From Acidobacteriota bacterium (lineage in GTDB: Bacteria; Acidobacteriota; Vicinamibacteria; Vicinamibacterales; 2-12-FULL-66-21), in NCBI GenBank assembly GCA_003222675.1, contig QHWT01000049.1:105313-169312 (forward strand): a DNA stretch of 64,000 bases. The letters run 5' to 3'. Both the position numbers and the translations under genes were made by a program. A model generated the notes under the pieces. That model was not told the origin of the DNA and did not search any database. It saw only the letters and a list, made by a program, of their open reading frames with translations. The stretch's first letter is position 1, and the number at the start of each line of letters is the position of its first letter. This document shows, in pieces, positions 43,704-52,069 of the stretch.

Positions 43704-44468
43704 ATGCACATCGACATCAACTGCGACATGGGGGAGTCGTTCGGCCCGTGGATGATGGGGGCGGACGAGCAGGTCATGCCGAACATCACATCGGCGAACA
43801 TCGCCTGCGGCGCGCACGCCGGCGATCCGTCGGTGATGCGGCGGACGATCAGGCTCGCTCGCGCCGCCGGGGTCGCAATCGGAGCGCACCCGGGCTTTCC
43901 CGACCTTCAGGGATTCGGACGACGCGAGATCAACATCGCTGTGTCGGAGGTCGAGGATTCGGTGCTGGCGCAGATTGGCGCGCTCGCCGCCATTGCACGC
44001 AGCGAAGGGACGAGCCTCCAGCACGTGAAGGCACACGGGGCGCTCTACAACATGGCGGCGCGGAGCCGCCCGCTCGCCGATGCCATCGCGCGGGCCATCA
44101 AGGGATTCGATGCATCGCTCGTGATGTTCGGGCTGCCGAATTCGCCGATGATCGAAGCCGCGCGTGATGCAGGGCTGCGCGTCGCCGCGGAAGGATTCGC
44201 TGATCGGGCGTATCAGCCCGATGGATCGCTGACGCCGCGCACGCAGCCCGGCGCCGTGATCGACGATCCGGAAACGGTCGTCGAGCGTGCGCAGCGGATG
44301 GTGCAGGGTGGCGTCGTCCTGACGGCTGATGGACGCGAGGTCGCGCTGAAGATCGACACGATCTGTGTGCACGGCGACACAGCGGGCGCCGCGGAGCTCA
44401 CGCGGCGGCTGCGCGCCGCGCTGACCGGAGCGGGAGCAATCGTTCAGCCCATCGGCACGTGGCGATGA
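43704..44468 (+). CDS. pxpA: 5-oxoprolinase subunit A (LamB/YcsF family)
   Basis: 254-aa TIM-barrel-like protein that with PxpBC hydrolyses 5-oxoproline to glutamate. Diagnostic start HIDINCDMGESFGPW, then SANIACGAHAGDPSVMRRTI, AIGAHPGFPDLQGFGRR and VKAHGALYNMA. ICVHGDTAGA is near the C terminus. The partner genes pxpB and pxpC are not adjacent in this window. Its TGA overlaps the MFS start (ATGA). Confidence 0.93.
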   Translation: MHIDINCDMGESFGPWMMGADEQVMPNITSANIACGAHAGDPSVMRRTIRLARAAGVAIGAHPGFPDLQGFGRREINIAVSEVEDSVLAQIGALAAIARSEGTSLQHVKAHGALYNMAARSRPLADAIARAIKGFDASLVMFGLPNSPMIEAARDAGLRVAAEGFADRAYQPDGSLTPRTQPGAVIDDPETVVERAQRMVQGGVVLTADGREVALKIDTICVHGDTAGAAELTRRLRAALTGAGAIVQPIGTWR

Positions 44469-45682
44469 CGTGGTGGCGGGCGGCGGACGCCGACGCCCGG
44501 CGTGCGTTGATCGCGGGCACGCTCGGCTGGGCGCTCGACGCGTTCGATGTCATGTTGTTTGCGCTCGTGCTGCCGGCCGTGATTGCCGATCTCGGATTGA
44601 CGACAGCGCAAGGCGGACTCCTCGGCTCCGTCACGCTCGTGGCCGCGGCTGCAGGGGGCGTCGGATTCGGATGGATTGCCGATCGTTTCGGGCGCACGCG
44701 CGCGATGATGCTGAGCGTCGCGCTCTATTCGGTGTTCACGGCGGCCTGCGGCCTCGCTGGATCGTTCGTCGTGTTCGCGTTGTGTCGCATCCTCCTCGGC
44801 ATCGGCATGGGAGGCGAGTGGGCCAGCGGCGCGGCACTGGTGAGCGAGTCGTGGCCCGCCGAGCACCGCGGCAAGGCGCTTGGCTTGATGCAGAGCGGAT
44901 GGGCGGTCGGCTACGCGATGGCCGCGCTCGTCAGCGGCCTCGTGCAGCCGCGGTTCGGCTGGCGCGCCGTGTTTTTCGCCGGCATCCTCCCCGCATTCTT
45001 CACTCTCTGGATTCAGCGACGCGTCAGGGAGCCTGAAATCTGGCGGACGCGCGGCGCCGTCGCCTGGACGAGCGGCCGGCTGGCGTCGCTTTTTGGCAGC
45101 GACATCGCGCCGCTGACCGTGATCCTCACGCTGATGAACGCGTGCACGCTGTTTGCGTGGTGGGGCTTCAACCTGTGGCTCCCGAGCTATCTGAAATCAC
45201 CCCGCGACCAAGGAGGTATCGGACTGGGCGGCGCCGCCGCGTCGGCGTTCGTCGTGATCATGCAGGTTGGCATGTGGTTCGGCTACGTCACGTTCGGTTT
45301 TGTTTCCGATCGCGTCGGCCGCAAGCGCACCTACGTCACGTACCTGCTCGCCGCCGCGACGCTGCTCGCACTTTACGTCACGGTTCGCGTGCCCACGGTG
45401 CTCTTGATACTCGGACCGTTCGTCGCGTTCGCCGCGACTGGATACTTCAGCGGCTTCGGTGCAGTCACGGCGGAGGTCTACCCGACGTCGATTCGCGCCA
45501 CTGCCCAGGGGTTCACTTACAACACCGGTCGCCTCGTCAGCGCGTTCGCGCCATATACCGTCGGCACGCTCGCGCAAGCCCACGGTTTCGGCACCGCACT
45601 CCTGGTGTGTTCGGCTGCATTTGTGCTCGCGGCGCTGTTCTGGATATGGATACCGGAGACGAGAGGACGCGCACTTGCGTGA
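44465..45682 (+). CDS. MFS transporter, sugar/aromatic-acid-type
   Basis: 405 aa with twelve membrane helices. The MFS signature between helices 2 and 3 is GWIADRFGRTRAMM, and GFVSDRVGRKRTY is the second-half copy. The start ALIAGTLGWALDAFDVMLFA (D in helix 1) is typical of the AAHS/SHS acid-symporter branch. LLGIGMGGEWASGAALVSE is also conserved. Translationally coupled to pxpA, so uptake of 5-oxoproline or a related acid is a reasonable inference. Confidence 0.88.
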   Translation: MTWWRAADADARRALIAGTLGWALDAFDVMLFALVLPAVIADLGLTTAQGGLLGSVTLVAAAAGGVGFGWIADRFGRTRAMMLSVALYSVFTAACGLAGSFVVFALCRILLGIGMGGEWASGAALVSESWPAEHRGKALGLMQSGWAVGYAMAALVSGLVQPRFGWRAVFFAGILPAFFTLWIQRRVREPEIWRTRGAVAWTSGRLASLFGSDIAPLTVILTLMNACTLFAWWGFNLWLPSYLKSPRDQGGIGLGGAAASAFVVIMQVGMWFGYVTFGFVSDRVGRKRTYVTYLLAAATLLALYVTVRVPTVLLILGPFVAFAATGYFSGFGAVTAEVYPTSIRATAQGFTYNTGRLVSAFAPYTVGTLAQAHGFGTALLVCSAAFVLAALFWIWIPETRGRALA

Positions 45683-46263
45683 TGGTTAGAATATGTGGCC
45701 ACATGCGGCGGACTCTTGCCTTGTTCATCGCCATCGTCGCAGCCGCCGCGTGCTCCGGCTGCCTCGTGCTTTCGTTGGAACCGGCATACGACGACGAGTC
45801 GCTGGGATGGGATCCGGATCTGATCGGCGCGTGGCACGATGTCGACGACAACGCGTCCGTGAAGATCGAGGCGGCGGAGTGGCGCTCCTACCGATTGCAC
45901 TACGAGCATCCCAGCGAAAAGGGAGACGTCACGGGCTTCCTGACGATCGTCGGCGACGATCACTATCTCGATCTGATGCCTCCGCGTGGTGAAGATCGTG
46001 GCTCGTTCCTGCTTCCGGCGCACGCACTCCTGCGCGTCGATCTTGCCGGCGACGGGCTCGTGCTCACGCCGCTGTCGTACGACTGGTTCGCCGATCGCCT
46101 GCGCTCCGGACGTTTGTTGGGCGGTGCGCTGTCGGCGGTGTTCGATCAAAAGCAGAACGCGCTCATCGTGTCGCCAACGTCACGGCTTCGAGCGTGGCTG
46201 CGCACGCAGCCGAAGGAGAGCATGGCGTGGGGCGCGCCGGCCACGTTCGTACGGGTCAAATGA
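45682..46263 (+). CDS. Lipoprotein of unknown function
   Basis: 193 aa. The signal peptide (RRTLALFIAIVAAAACSGC) ends in a lipobox; both AAAC and CSGC could be cleaved. The mature part has a beta-rich look (HYLDLMPPRGEDRGSFLLPA, ALLRVDLAGDGLVLTPLSY). It resembles small acidobacterial lipoproteins that check envelope load, but I recognise no family. ATG 45682 shares a base with the MFS stop; ATG 45703 is an alternative start. Confidence 0.72.
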   Translation: MVRICGHMRRTLALFIAIVAAAACSGCLVLSLEPAYDDESLGWDPDLIGAWHDVDDNASVKIEAAEWRSYRLHYEHPSEKGDVTGFLTIVGDDHYLDLMPPRGEDRGSFLLPAHALLRVDLAGDGLVLTPLSYDWFADRLRSGRLLGGALSAVFDQKQNALIVSPTSRLRAWLRTQPKESMAWGAPATFVRVK

Positions 46264-46265
46264 CG

Positions 46266-46322
46266 GTCGAGGGTTGCCGGTTGCCGGTTGCCGGTTGAGG
46301 GCTGACGGTTGACGAAGGATGA
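46266..46322. repeat. (GGTTGCCGGTTGCC)n intergenic repeat
   Basis: GGGTTGCCGGTTGCCGGTTG then GGGCTGACGGTTGACG; located directly after the lipoprotein stop. Confidence 0.7.
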
Positions 46323-46329
46323 AGGGCGG

Positions 46330-46551
46330 TTACGACTTCGTGATGTGGGTGACGACTCCGAGGACGTAGTGCAACTCGACGCGATCGCCCGCCTCCAGGT
46401 CGCGTGGCACGGATTCCTGCCCGACGCGCGCGAGCCTCACGTGGCTCTGGGAATCATCAGGATCGTGGTAATAGACGTCCAACGACAATTGGCCGTGAAT
46501 ACTGACCGGTTGGATCTTCGTCACCACGGCCGTCTTCGATCCCCTGAGCAT
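46330..46551 (-). CDS. Small hypothetical protein, 73 aa
   Basis: ATG 46551 opens a compact beta-rich protein (KTAVVTKIQPVSIHGQLSLD, VELHYVLGVVTHI). The composition (PRDLEAGDRVELHYVLG) suggests a small OB- or SH3-like barrel. Upstream residues of the longer frame overlap a decayed gene and are not coding. No family recognised; could be fragmentary. Confidence 0.5.
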   Translation of the reverse strand: MLRGSKTAVVTKIQPVSIHGQLSLDVYYHDPDDSQSHVRLARVGQESVPRDLEAGDRVELHYVLGVVTHITKS

Positions 46552-46599
46552 GACGGCAGTATACCGGGGTGCGAGAATCGATAACCGTCCTGCGTCCAC

Positions 46600-46931
46600 C
46601 GACAAACCGTCATCCGACCACCGACAGCCGTCCTCCTCTACATTCTGTCTGCGGATTGTGATCGAGGTCCACGCGCAGCCGTTCGGTCGGACGCCATTCG
46701 AGTGACATCGTCGAATAGACGATGTTCGCCGAGGACCACTCGTCATCGGGCGCATACTGCGAGAAGCTGGTGAGCCGTGCCGCCTGTGGCCATGGGTTCC
46801 GACAAGTGCCCGTCGACCTCGACGGTCGCTTCGATGCGCGGGATCTCGGCGCGGACATTGCGCTCCGCACCGGAGTACGCCGGCCCGGTCGCGGCTGCGC
46901 CGAGCGCGAGCATCAGAAACGGAAATGTCAT
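46600..46931 (-). pseudogene. Remnant of a DUF5916 (CBM9-like plus barrel) outer-membrane protein
   Basis: ATG 46931 starts a signal peptide (MTFPFLMLALGAAATGPAYS) and the CBM9-like segment IPRIEATVEVDGHLSEP. The frame then shifts; the next frame continues WPQAARLTSFSQYAPDD as in intact DUF5916 proteins. This is joined directly to SLEWRPTERLRVDLDHNPQT, which looks like the C-terminal barrel, so several hundred codons are missing. It is a deletion derivative with a frameshift. The nearby small frame at 46330-46551 may be unrelated. Confidence 0.65.
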
Positions 46932-47032
46932 GGGGATGTCACGCTGGCACGCTCGGAGCGGTAACTGCGCGGCACTTGCGACGAATTGAGATAAACTTGA
47001 GCGGTTCCCCGCCTGCTTCAGGAGTTCCTTCA

Positions 47033-47848
47033 ATGTTCTTCACGAGTTCAAGGGACGGCCGCGCCGTGCCCGTGTTGATTGTTGCGCTCGCGGCGGTCTC
47101 GCTTTACGCCGCGCCGGTTTACGCGCAAGCGCCGGCGACCCCGCCGCCTGCCGCGGCGAAGCTCGAGGCGGAGCTGCCGTCAGCGCGTTCGCTCATCGAC
47201 CGGCACGTCAAGGCGATTGGCGGCCGGGACGCGGTGCTGTCGCACACCTCGCAGCACGCGACGGGGACCTTCTCCGTGCCGGCCCAGGGCCTCGTCGGCA
47301 CCGTCGAGATCTTTGGAGCGGCCAATCCGAACCGCGCCGCTTTGAAAGTCAACGTGCCCGGACTCGGCGAGATCGCCAGCGGCTTCGACGGAGCGCACGG
47401 CTGGTCGCTCTCGCCGCTGCTCGGTCCGATGCTCCAGGTGGGGAAGGAACTGGAACAAGCAAAGTTCGATGCGGACTTCTACGGGGACCTGCGCGATTCC
47501 AAACGGTATCGAAGCATGAAGACCGTCGAGAAGACCACGTTCGACAACAGGGCTTGCTACAAGGTGAGCATGGTCCGAGAGGACGGCTCGGAAGACCTTG
47601 ACTTCTACGACGTCGCCACGGGACTCCGCGCCGGAAGCATGAACACGCGCGAGACGCCGATGGGATCGGTGAAGACGACGAGCATCGAAGGGGATTACAA
47701 GAAGTTCGGCAACCTGCTCCTCGCGACGAGCGTGGTGCAGCAGATCATGGGCATCGAACAGAAGATTACGCTCGCGACGGTCGACTTCGATACGGTGCAG
47801 CCGTCCGCTTTCGACCTGCCTGATCAGATTAAGGCCCTGATCAGGTGA
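47033..47848 (+). CDS. Exported outer-membrane-lipoprotein-like (LolA/DUF620-type) protein
   Basis: 271 aa. The signal peptide is VPVLIVALAAVSLYAAPVYAQ. The mature domain has SLIDRHVKAIGGRDAVLSHT at its start, the usual opening of acidobacterial LolA/LppX-fold proteins that bind lipids. Later strands are KVNVPGLGEIASGFDGAHGW, YKVSMVREDGSEDLDFYD and GSVKTTSIEGDYKKFGNLLL. ATG 47033 has an SD (AGGAG) 7 nt upstream. Its TGA overlaps the next gene's GTG, so it is coupled to an S41 protease. Confidence 0.8.
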   Translation: MFFTSSRDGRAVPVLIVALAAVSLYAAPVYAQAPATPPPAAAKLEAELPSARSLIDRHVKAIGGRDAVLSHTSQHATGTFSVPAQGLVGTVEIFGAANPNRAALKVNVPGLGEIASGFDGAHGWSLSPLLGPMLQVGKELEQAKFDADFYGDLRDSKRYRSMKTVEKTTFDNRACYKVSMVREDGSEDLDFYDVATGLRAGSMNTRETPMGSVKTTSIEGDYKKFGNLLLATSVVQQIMGIEQKITLATVDFDTVQPSAFDLPDQIKALIR

Positions 47849-49128
47849 AGGGATCCCTCGCGGCGCTCCTCGTCATCGCCGGGCTGTCGATCGTCGGATC
47901 AGCGCAGGCACCTGACGCCGCCGCGACGTTTGACAAAGTCTGGACGATCGTCCGCGACACGCACTTCGATCCGTCATTCGATCGCGCGACCTGGGATCGC
48001 GCGCGCGAGGAACTGCGTCCTAAGGCGGTTGCGGCTAAGACGCCGGGCGAACTCCGCAGCGTGCTGCGTGATCTGCTCGGCCGCCTCGGTCTGTCGCATT
48101 TTGCCGTCATCCCTGCATCGCCGGATACGCCGGGCGAACTTGGCGACCTCAGCGGACAACCAGGCTTCGAGGTCAGGCTGATCGAAAAGCAACTTGTCGT
48201 TACTGCTGTTGACCCCGAGAGCGCGGCGGCCGCAGCGGGCGTACGGCCGGGATGGATTGTGGACACCGTCGCCGGCGTTCCGATGGCCCGTACGCTTGCA
48301 CCCATTGCAGACGGAGCGCCCGAGCGGATTGCACAGCTCGAGGCGTGGCGTCTTTCGCTCGCGCAACTCCGCGGACCGTCGGGCTCAAAGCTGGAGGTCA
48401 CATTCATCGACGGCGGCGGCACGCACGTTGCGAAGTCAATTCGTCGCACGGCGGAAGCGGGTGATCCAGTCCATGTGGGCAGTCTCCCGACGATGTATGT
48501 GCGGGTGCGCTCGTCGCTGAAGGAAACGCCCGGCGGCGGCAAGGCCGGTGTCATCGCGTTCAACGTGTGGATGGCGGCGGTCGACGCCAGGTTCCAACAG
48601 GCGATCGATCGCTTCCGCACGGCCGACGGCATCGTGATTGATTTACGTGGGAATCCCGGTGGCCTCGCCGCAATGATCATGGGAATCTCCGGGCACTTCC
48701 TGTCGGAGCGCCTCACCCTCGGTGTGATGAAGACGAGAGATTCCGAGCTCCGCTTCGTCGCCAACCCGCGGCTTGTCAATGCCGCGGGAGAACGCGTCGA
48801 GCCGTTCCGCGGGCCGGTCGCGATTCTCGTCGACGGCTTGTCGGCGAGCGCGTCGGAGTGTTTTACCGGTGGCCTGCAGTCGCTGGGACGCGCCCGCGTG
48901 TTCGGACAGCCGTCAATGGGACAGGCGCTACCGGCCCTGTTCGACACGCTGCCGAACGGCGATGTGCTCATTCACGCATGGGGTGATTTCGTCACGGGAA
49001 CCGGCGTGCGGCTGGAAGGTCGCGGCGTCATGCCGGACGAAATCGTGCCGGCGATGCGCGCGGATCTGCTCGCCGGGCGCGATCGGCCGCTGGAATCCGC
49101 GCTCGCGTGGATCGGCCGGGGCATGTAA
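47845..49128 (+). CDS. S41-family C-terminal-processing protease (PDZ plus tail-specific)
   Basis: 427-aa exported protease (signal ALLVIAGLSIVGSAQ). A PDZ domain lies at about 90-160 (VTAVDPESAAAAAGVRPGWI). The S41 catalytic domain follows, with DGIVIDLRGNPGGLAAMIMG. The nucleophile Ser lies in VDGLSASASECFTGGLQSLG, and the general base would be in the following GRARVFGQPSMG block. Start GTG 47845 overlaps the upstream stop. Confidence 0.88.
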   Translation: MKGSLAALLVIAGLSIVGSAQAPDAAATFDKVWTIVRDTHFDPSFDRATWDRAREELRPKAVAAKTPGELRSVLRDLLGRLGLSHFAVIPASPDTPGELGDLSGQPGFEVRLIEKQLVVTAVDPESAAAAAGVRPGWIVDTVAGVPMARTLAPIADGAPERIAQLEAWRLSLAQLRGPSGSKLEVTFIDGGGTHVAKSIRRTAEAGDPVHVGSLPTMYVRVRSSLKETPGGGKAGVIAFNVWMAAVDARFQQAIDRFRTADGIVIDLRGNPGGLAAMIMGISGHFLSERLTLGVMKTRDSELRFVANPRLVNAAGERVEPFRGPVAILVDGLSASASECFTGGLQSLGRARVFGQPSMGQALPALFDTLPNGDVLIHAWGDFVTGTGVRLEGRGVMPDEIVPAMRADLLAGRDRPLESALAWIGRGM

Positions 49129-49255
49129 AGAAAACCCGAAAGCGGCAGACTTACGGGTCAATTGTTGCGCTTGGGACGAGGCGTCTGTTAAACTTGGGTC
49201 ACCTGCAAAACGCGGTCTTTTCCCAGCCCATCATCAGGACAATTCGGGGGAGTGA

Positions 49256-49909
49256 ATGGAGCAGCGCCGGCTGCGTCTCGGTGACATTCTGGACGACTAC
49301 TGTCCGCGCGAACGCCGTGTGACCAATCACGCCGTGGTCGCGATGATCGATGAGGACGTCAAGCAGACGCGGTGCACCACCTGCGACGCCGAACACGTGT
49401 ACAAAGGCGGCAAGGCGCCGCGTCGCCGTAAGGGAGAACCAACCGCGCCGACTGTTTCGGGACCCACCATGAGCGCACACGAAGAGCACAACAACGGCCT
49501 CGACACAGACATCGTCGATGAACCGATCGCCGCTGGCGCGATCATCGATCCGCCTGCGATCATCGCCGCGCCGGAGCCCGAACCCGAGCAGCCGATCGCG
49601 ACGGACGAAGGTCCCGTGCATCGTCCGCTGATTCGCGCGACGCTGCCCCGGCCCGAAGGCATCAAGACGGAGCGCCCCGCTCCGGACTTCACGGTCCGCC
49701 AGAACAACGGCCGCGGCAACGGCAATTTCCGCGGGCGCGGCACGCACGCACAGGGCAACAGCGGACGTCCTGGCGGCGGCGGGCGATTCAGCCGCGGACC
49801 GCAGCAGGGTCAGGGTCGTGGCCAGGGCCGCGGCGCCAACCAGGGTTTCGGACGCGCCGCGGGCGGCGGACAGCGTCACGGCGGCGGACCGAAGAAGCGA
49901 TCACGGTAA
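49256..49909 (+). CDS. Zn-ribbon-like protein with a long RGG-rich tail
   Basis: 217 aa. The N terminus has paired cysteines (LDDYCPRERR, then TRCTTCDAEHVYKGGKAP), consistent with a small zinc site. A Pro/Glu-rich linker (APEPEPEQPIATDEGP) follows. The last 70 residues are RGG/GRG-rich (NFRGRGTHAQG, GRPGGGGRFSRGP, GQGRGQGRGANQ), a composition typical of RNA-binding, phase-separating proteins. A strong SD (GGGGGAG) precedes ATG 49256. No bacterial RGG protein with this layout is known to me by function. Confidence 0.78.
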   Translation: MEQRRLRLGDILDDYCPRERRVTNHAVVAMIDEDVKQTRCTTCDAEHVYKGGKAPRRRKGEPTAPTVSGPTMSAHEEHNNGLDTDIVDEPIAAGAIIDPPAIIAAPEPEPEQPIATDEGPVHRPLIRATLPRPEGIKTERPAPDFTVRQNNGRGNGNFRGRGTHAQGNSGRPGGGGRFSRGPQQGQGRGQGRGANQGFGRAAGGGQRHGGGPKKRSR

Positions 49910-50134
49910 TCGACAATCACGGTAATCGACAATCCCTGATCCCTGATCCGGGATCCCTTATCGTCAATCCTCAATCTCGAATCCCGAATCGACCATCGGG
50001 ATCGTCGAAGCACGTATATCCTCTCGCCGCGCGCTCCGATTCAGAATCGACGTGTGGGATTTGATTCAGGATTGACGATGAAGGATTGGGGATCAACGAT
50101 AAGGGACTCAGGATCAGGGATGAGGGATTAACGA
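49910..50134. repeat. (CCCTGATCCCTGATC)n inverted repeat block
   Basis: ACGGTAATCGACAATC occurs twice (49905-49932). CCCTGATCCCTGATCCGGGATCCC lies at 49934-49958. The complement (GATTGAGG, GATTGACGATGAAGGATTG, GGATCAGGGATGAGGGATT) lies at 50065-50132. The gap has inverted symmetry, centred near 50030. No gene is seen in it; the FabI start lies directly at its end. Confidence 0.7.
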
Positions 50135-50908
50135 TTGCCGTCGCTCTCCAACAAAACTGGTCTCATCGTCGGAGTCGCGAACAAACGATCCATCGCCTGG
50201 GCGATCGCGCAGGCGGCCTCAACAGCCGGCGCGCGCGTCGCGCTGACTTACCAGGGTGAACGGCTCGAAGAGAACGTGCGTGAGCTGGCCGGTGATCTGA
50301 CGGATCCGCTCGTGCTCCCCTGCGACGTCACGGAAGACGCGCAGATCGCGCGGGTGTTCGACGAAGTGGAGCGATCGTTCGGCGGTCTCGATTTCGTCGT
50401 GCATGGTGCCGCATTCGCGGCGCGCGAAGACCTCAGCAATCCATTCGTCCAGACGTCGAGAGACGGGTTCAGGCTGGCGCTCGACGTCAGCGCCTACTCG
50501 CTCATCGCGCTCTCGCGGGGCGCGCTGCCGCTGATGGAAAAGCGCGGCGGCGGATCGATTCTGACGCTGACGTATCTCGGCAGCGAGCGCGTCTTCCAGA
50601 ACTACAACGTGATGGGCGTTGCGAAGGCGGCACTCGAGTCGACCGTCCGCTATCTCGCCGCCGACCTCGGGCCGAAGAACATTCGCGTCAACGCGATCTC
50701 CGCGGGGCCGATCAAGACGCTCGCCGCGTCGGGCATCTCGGGCTTCTCGAGCATCCTCCAGCACTATCGCGATCGCGCGCCACTCCGACGTACGGTCGAC
50801 ACATCTGAAGTCGCCGACGCCGCAGTGTTCCTCTTAAGCGACGCGGGCCGCGCCGTCACCGCCGAAGTGCTGATGGTCGATGGCGGCTATCACGCGACCG
50901 GGATGTGA
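50135..50908 (+). CDS. fabI: Enoyl-[acyl-carrier-protein] reductase, NADH (FabI)
   Basis: 257-aa SDR that makes the last reduction of the fatty-acid elongation cycle. The FabI-type start GLIVGVANKRSIAWAIAQAA binds NAD. The active-site Tyr and Lys are in NYNVMGVAKAALE (spacing Y-x6-K as in FabI). IRVNAISAGPIKTLAASGI and DSSEVADAA-like ends are typical. The start TTG 50135 lies at the edge of the repeat block; no ATG is available near the Rossmann motif. FabI is the triclosan/isoniazid-type target enzyme. Confidence 0.92.
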   Translation: MPSLSNKTGLIVGVANKRSIAWAIAQAASTAGARVALTYQGERLEENVRELAGDLTDPLVLPCDVTEDAQIARVFDEVERSFGGLDFVVHGAAFAAREDLSNPFVQTSRDGFRLALDVSAYSLIALSRGALPLMEKRGGGSILTLTYLGSERVFQNYNVMGVAKAALESTVRYLAADLGPKNIRVNAISAGPIKTLAASGISGFSSILQHYRDRAPLRRTVDTSEVADAAVFLLSDAGRAVTAEVLMVDGGYHATGM

Positions 50909-50928
50909 ACTTCCGCCTAAAGGCGGAA
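50908..50928. repeat. FRLKAEA palindrome, copy 2
   Basis: CTTCCGCCTAAAGGCGGAAG is a perfect 8-bp stem with a TAAA loop, placed between fabI and the BON gene. Copy 1 is at 28927-28950. Confidence 0.7.
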
Positions 50929-50946
50929 GAGGGTACTCTCTCGATC

Positions 50947-51417
50947 ATGAAGGCAGCCGCGGCTCTCTTCCTGTTGATCACGTGCAGCGTCCCCCTCATC
51001 TCCGCCTGCGCGAGCAGCGCCGCCGTCAGCCGCACGATCGACGATGCGACCATTACGACGCGCGTGAAAACCGCCCTGCTGAACGACACGGTCCTCGACG
51101 CCACAAAGATCGACGTGGACACCTCCGCTGGCGTCGTCACGCTCAAAGGCGTTGTGAAGTCCAAAGAAGAAGAGATGAAGGCTATCGAGCTCACGCGCCA
51201 CGTCTCCGGCGTTCGCGATGTGAAATCGGCGCTGCAAATTCAGTCAGGAGTCAGGAGTCAGGACGCCTCAGTGCGAATCCTCTCTGGCGCCACGCCGAGC
51301 GAACGGAGAATTTCCGGGACTTCGGTAATCATGGAGGGCGGGCCGCAGAGGAAGCAAAGCGTTTCGTTATCGACCAGCGGCGCCAGCAGCTCGGTGCCCG
51401 CGCGCCCGCGCGAGTGA
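50947..51417 (+). CDS. BON-domain lipoprotein, reading through a repeat into an antisense tail
   Basis: 156 aa from ATG 50947. Signal (AAALFLLITCSVPLISACAS) with lipobox ISAC. A BON domain follows (DDATITTRVKTALLNDTVLD ... VTLKGVVKSKEEEMKAIEL, ending near SALQIQ at 51240). BON proteins bind phospholipids at the envelope. After the domain the frame enters a (GTCAGGA)3 repeat (51241-51262) and continues 155 nt antisense to the flavin reductase gene. The normal stop has probably been lost, and the last 50 residues are likely non-native. Confidence 0.78.
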   Translation: MKAAAALFLLITCSVPLISACASSAAVSRTIDDATITTRVKTALLNDTVLDATKIDVDTSAGVVTLKGVVKSKEEEMKAIELTRHVSGVRDVKSALQIQSGVRSQDASVRILSGATPSERRISGTSVIMEGGPQRKQSVSLSTSGASSSVPARPRE

Positions 51418-51950
51418 CGCCAGCGATCCGCAATTCCCGTCAACGTCAGCGCAAGACCGATGGTTCCCTCGCGCGCGAGCGCGCGTAGTTCGGGCAGATA
51501 CGCGAACTCGACGGGGGTGCGGGCCGAATAGAGGAGCGTCTTCACGCCCGGCACGTTCGCATCAATCGCGTGACGCAGCATCGACCTGAGCGGCGCGATC
51601 CCCGTTCCTCCGGCAATGAAAAGAAACCGCCGCTCGATCGGTGCGTCGGGAAAGACGAACGCGCCGATGGGGCCGTGAACGAGCACCGTCGATCCGCGGT
51701 GCAGCTCGTCGACGTGCGCGCCGAAGCGACTGGATTGATCGGTCTTGACGAGGAACTCGAGCCATCCCTGCCGGGACGTCTCTTCAGGTGACGAAGCAAT
51801 CGAGTACGGCGTCTGCTCGCGCTCGGCACCAACACGTAACCAGGCCGCCTGCCCGGCACGATATGTAAAGGAATGGCTGCCGACCGCGAGACGCAACACG
51901 CGCGACGTCGGCGTGGCGCGTCGGTTCGACGCTACCTTCAGCGGGAACAC
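51258..51950 (-). CDS. FAD/NAD(P)H oxidoreductase (ferredoxin-reductase fold)
   Basis: 230 aa. FAD-binding motif TPYSIASSPEET (RxYS-like, with Pro) and NAD-binding FLFIAGGTGIAPLRSML are visible, plus the C-terminal LCFLCGPPSMITEVPEIL. No iron-sulfur domain. Electron partner unknown. Its 3' end (last codons) is within the GTCAGGA repeat that the convergent BON gene also uses. Confidence 0.85.
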   Translation of the reverse strand: MFPLKVASNRRATPTSRVLRLAVGSHSFTYRAGQAAWLRVGAEREQTPYSIASSPEETSRQGWLEFLVKTDQSSRFGAHVDELHRGSTVLVHGPIGAFVFPDAPIERRFLFIAGGTGIAPLRSMLRHAIDANVPGVKTLLYSARTPVEFAYLPELRALAREGTIGLALTLTGIADRWRHSRGRAGTELLAPLVDNETLCFLCGPPSMITEVPEILRSLGVAPERIRTEAS

Positions 51951-51956
51951 GACAGG

Positions 51957-52069
51957 ATCTTACAGGCTTCGGGCTTCGGCCTTCGGGTCGGACAAGAGAC
52001 GTCGGGCCTGGGTTTTCCTGAAGCCTGACACCTGAGGCCTGAAGCCTGACGCCTGAAGCCTGAAGCCTG
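51957..52069. repeat. (CCTGAAGCCTGACG)n repeat block
   Basis: CAGGCTTCGGGCTTCGGCCTTCGG (51963-51986) then TGAAGCCTGACACCTGAGGCC and GCCTGAAGCCTGACGCCTGA up to 52073. It joins two minus-strand genes and supplies the final codon region of the HD-GYP gene's neighbourhood. Confidence 0.75.
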
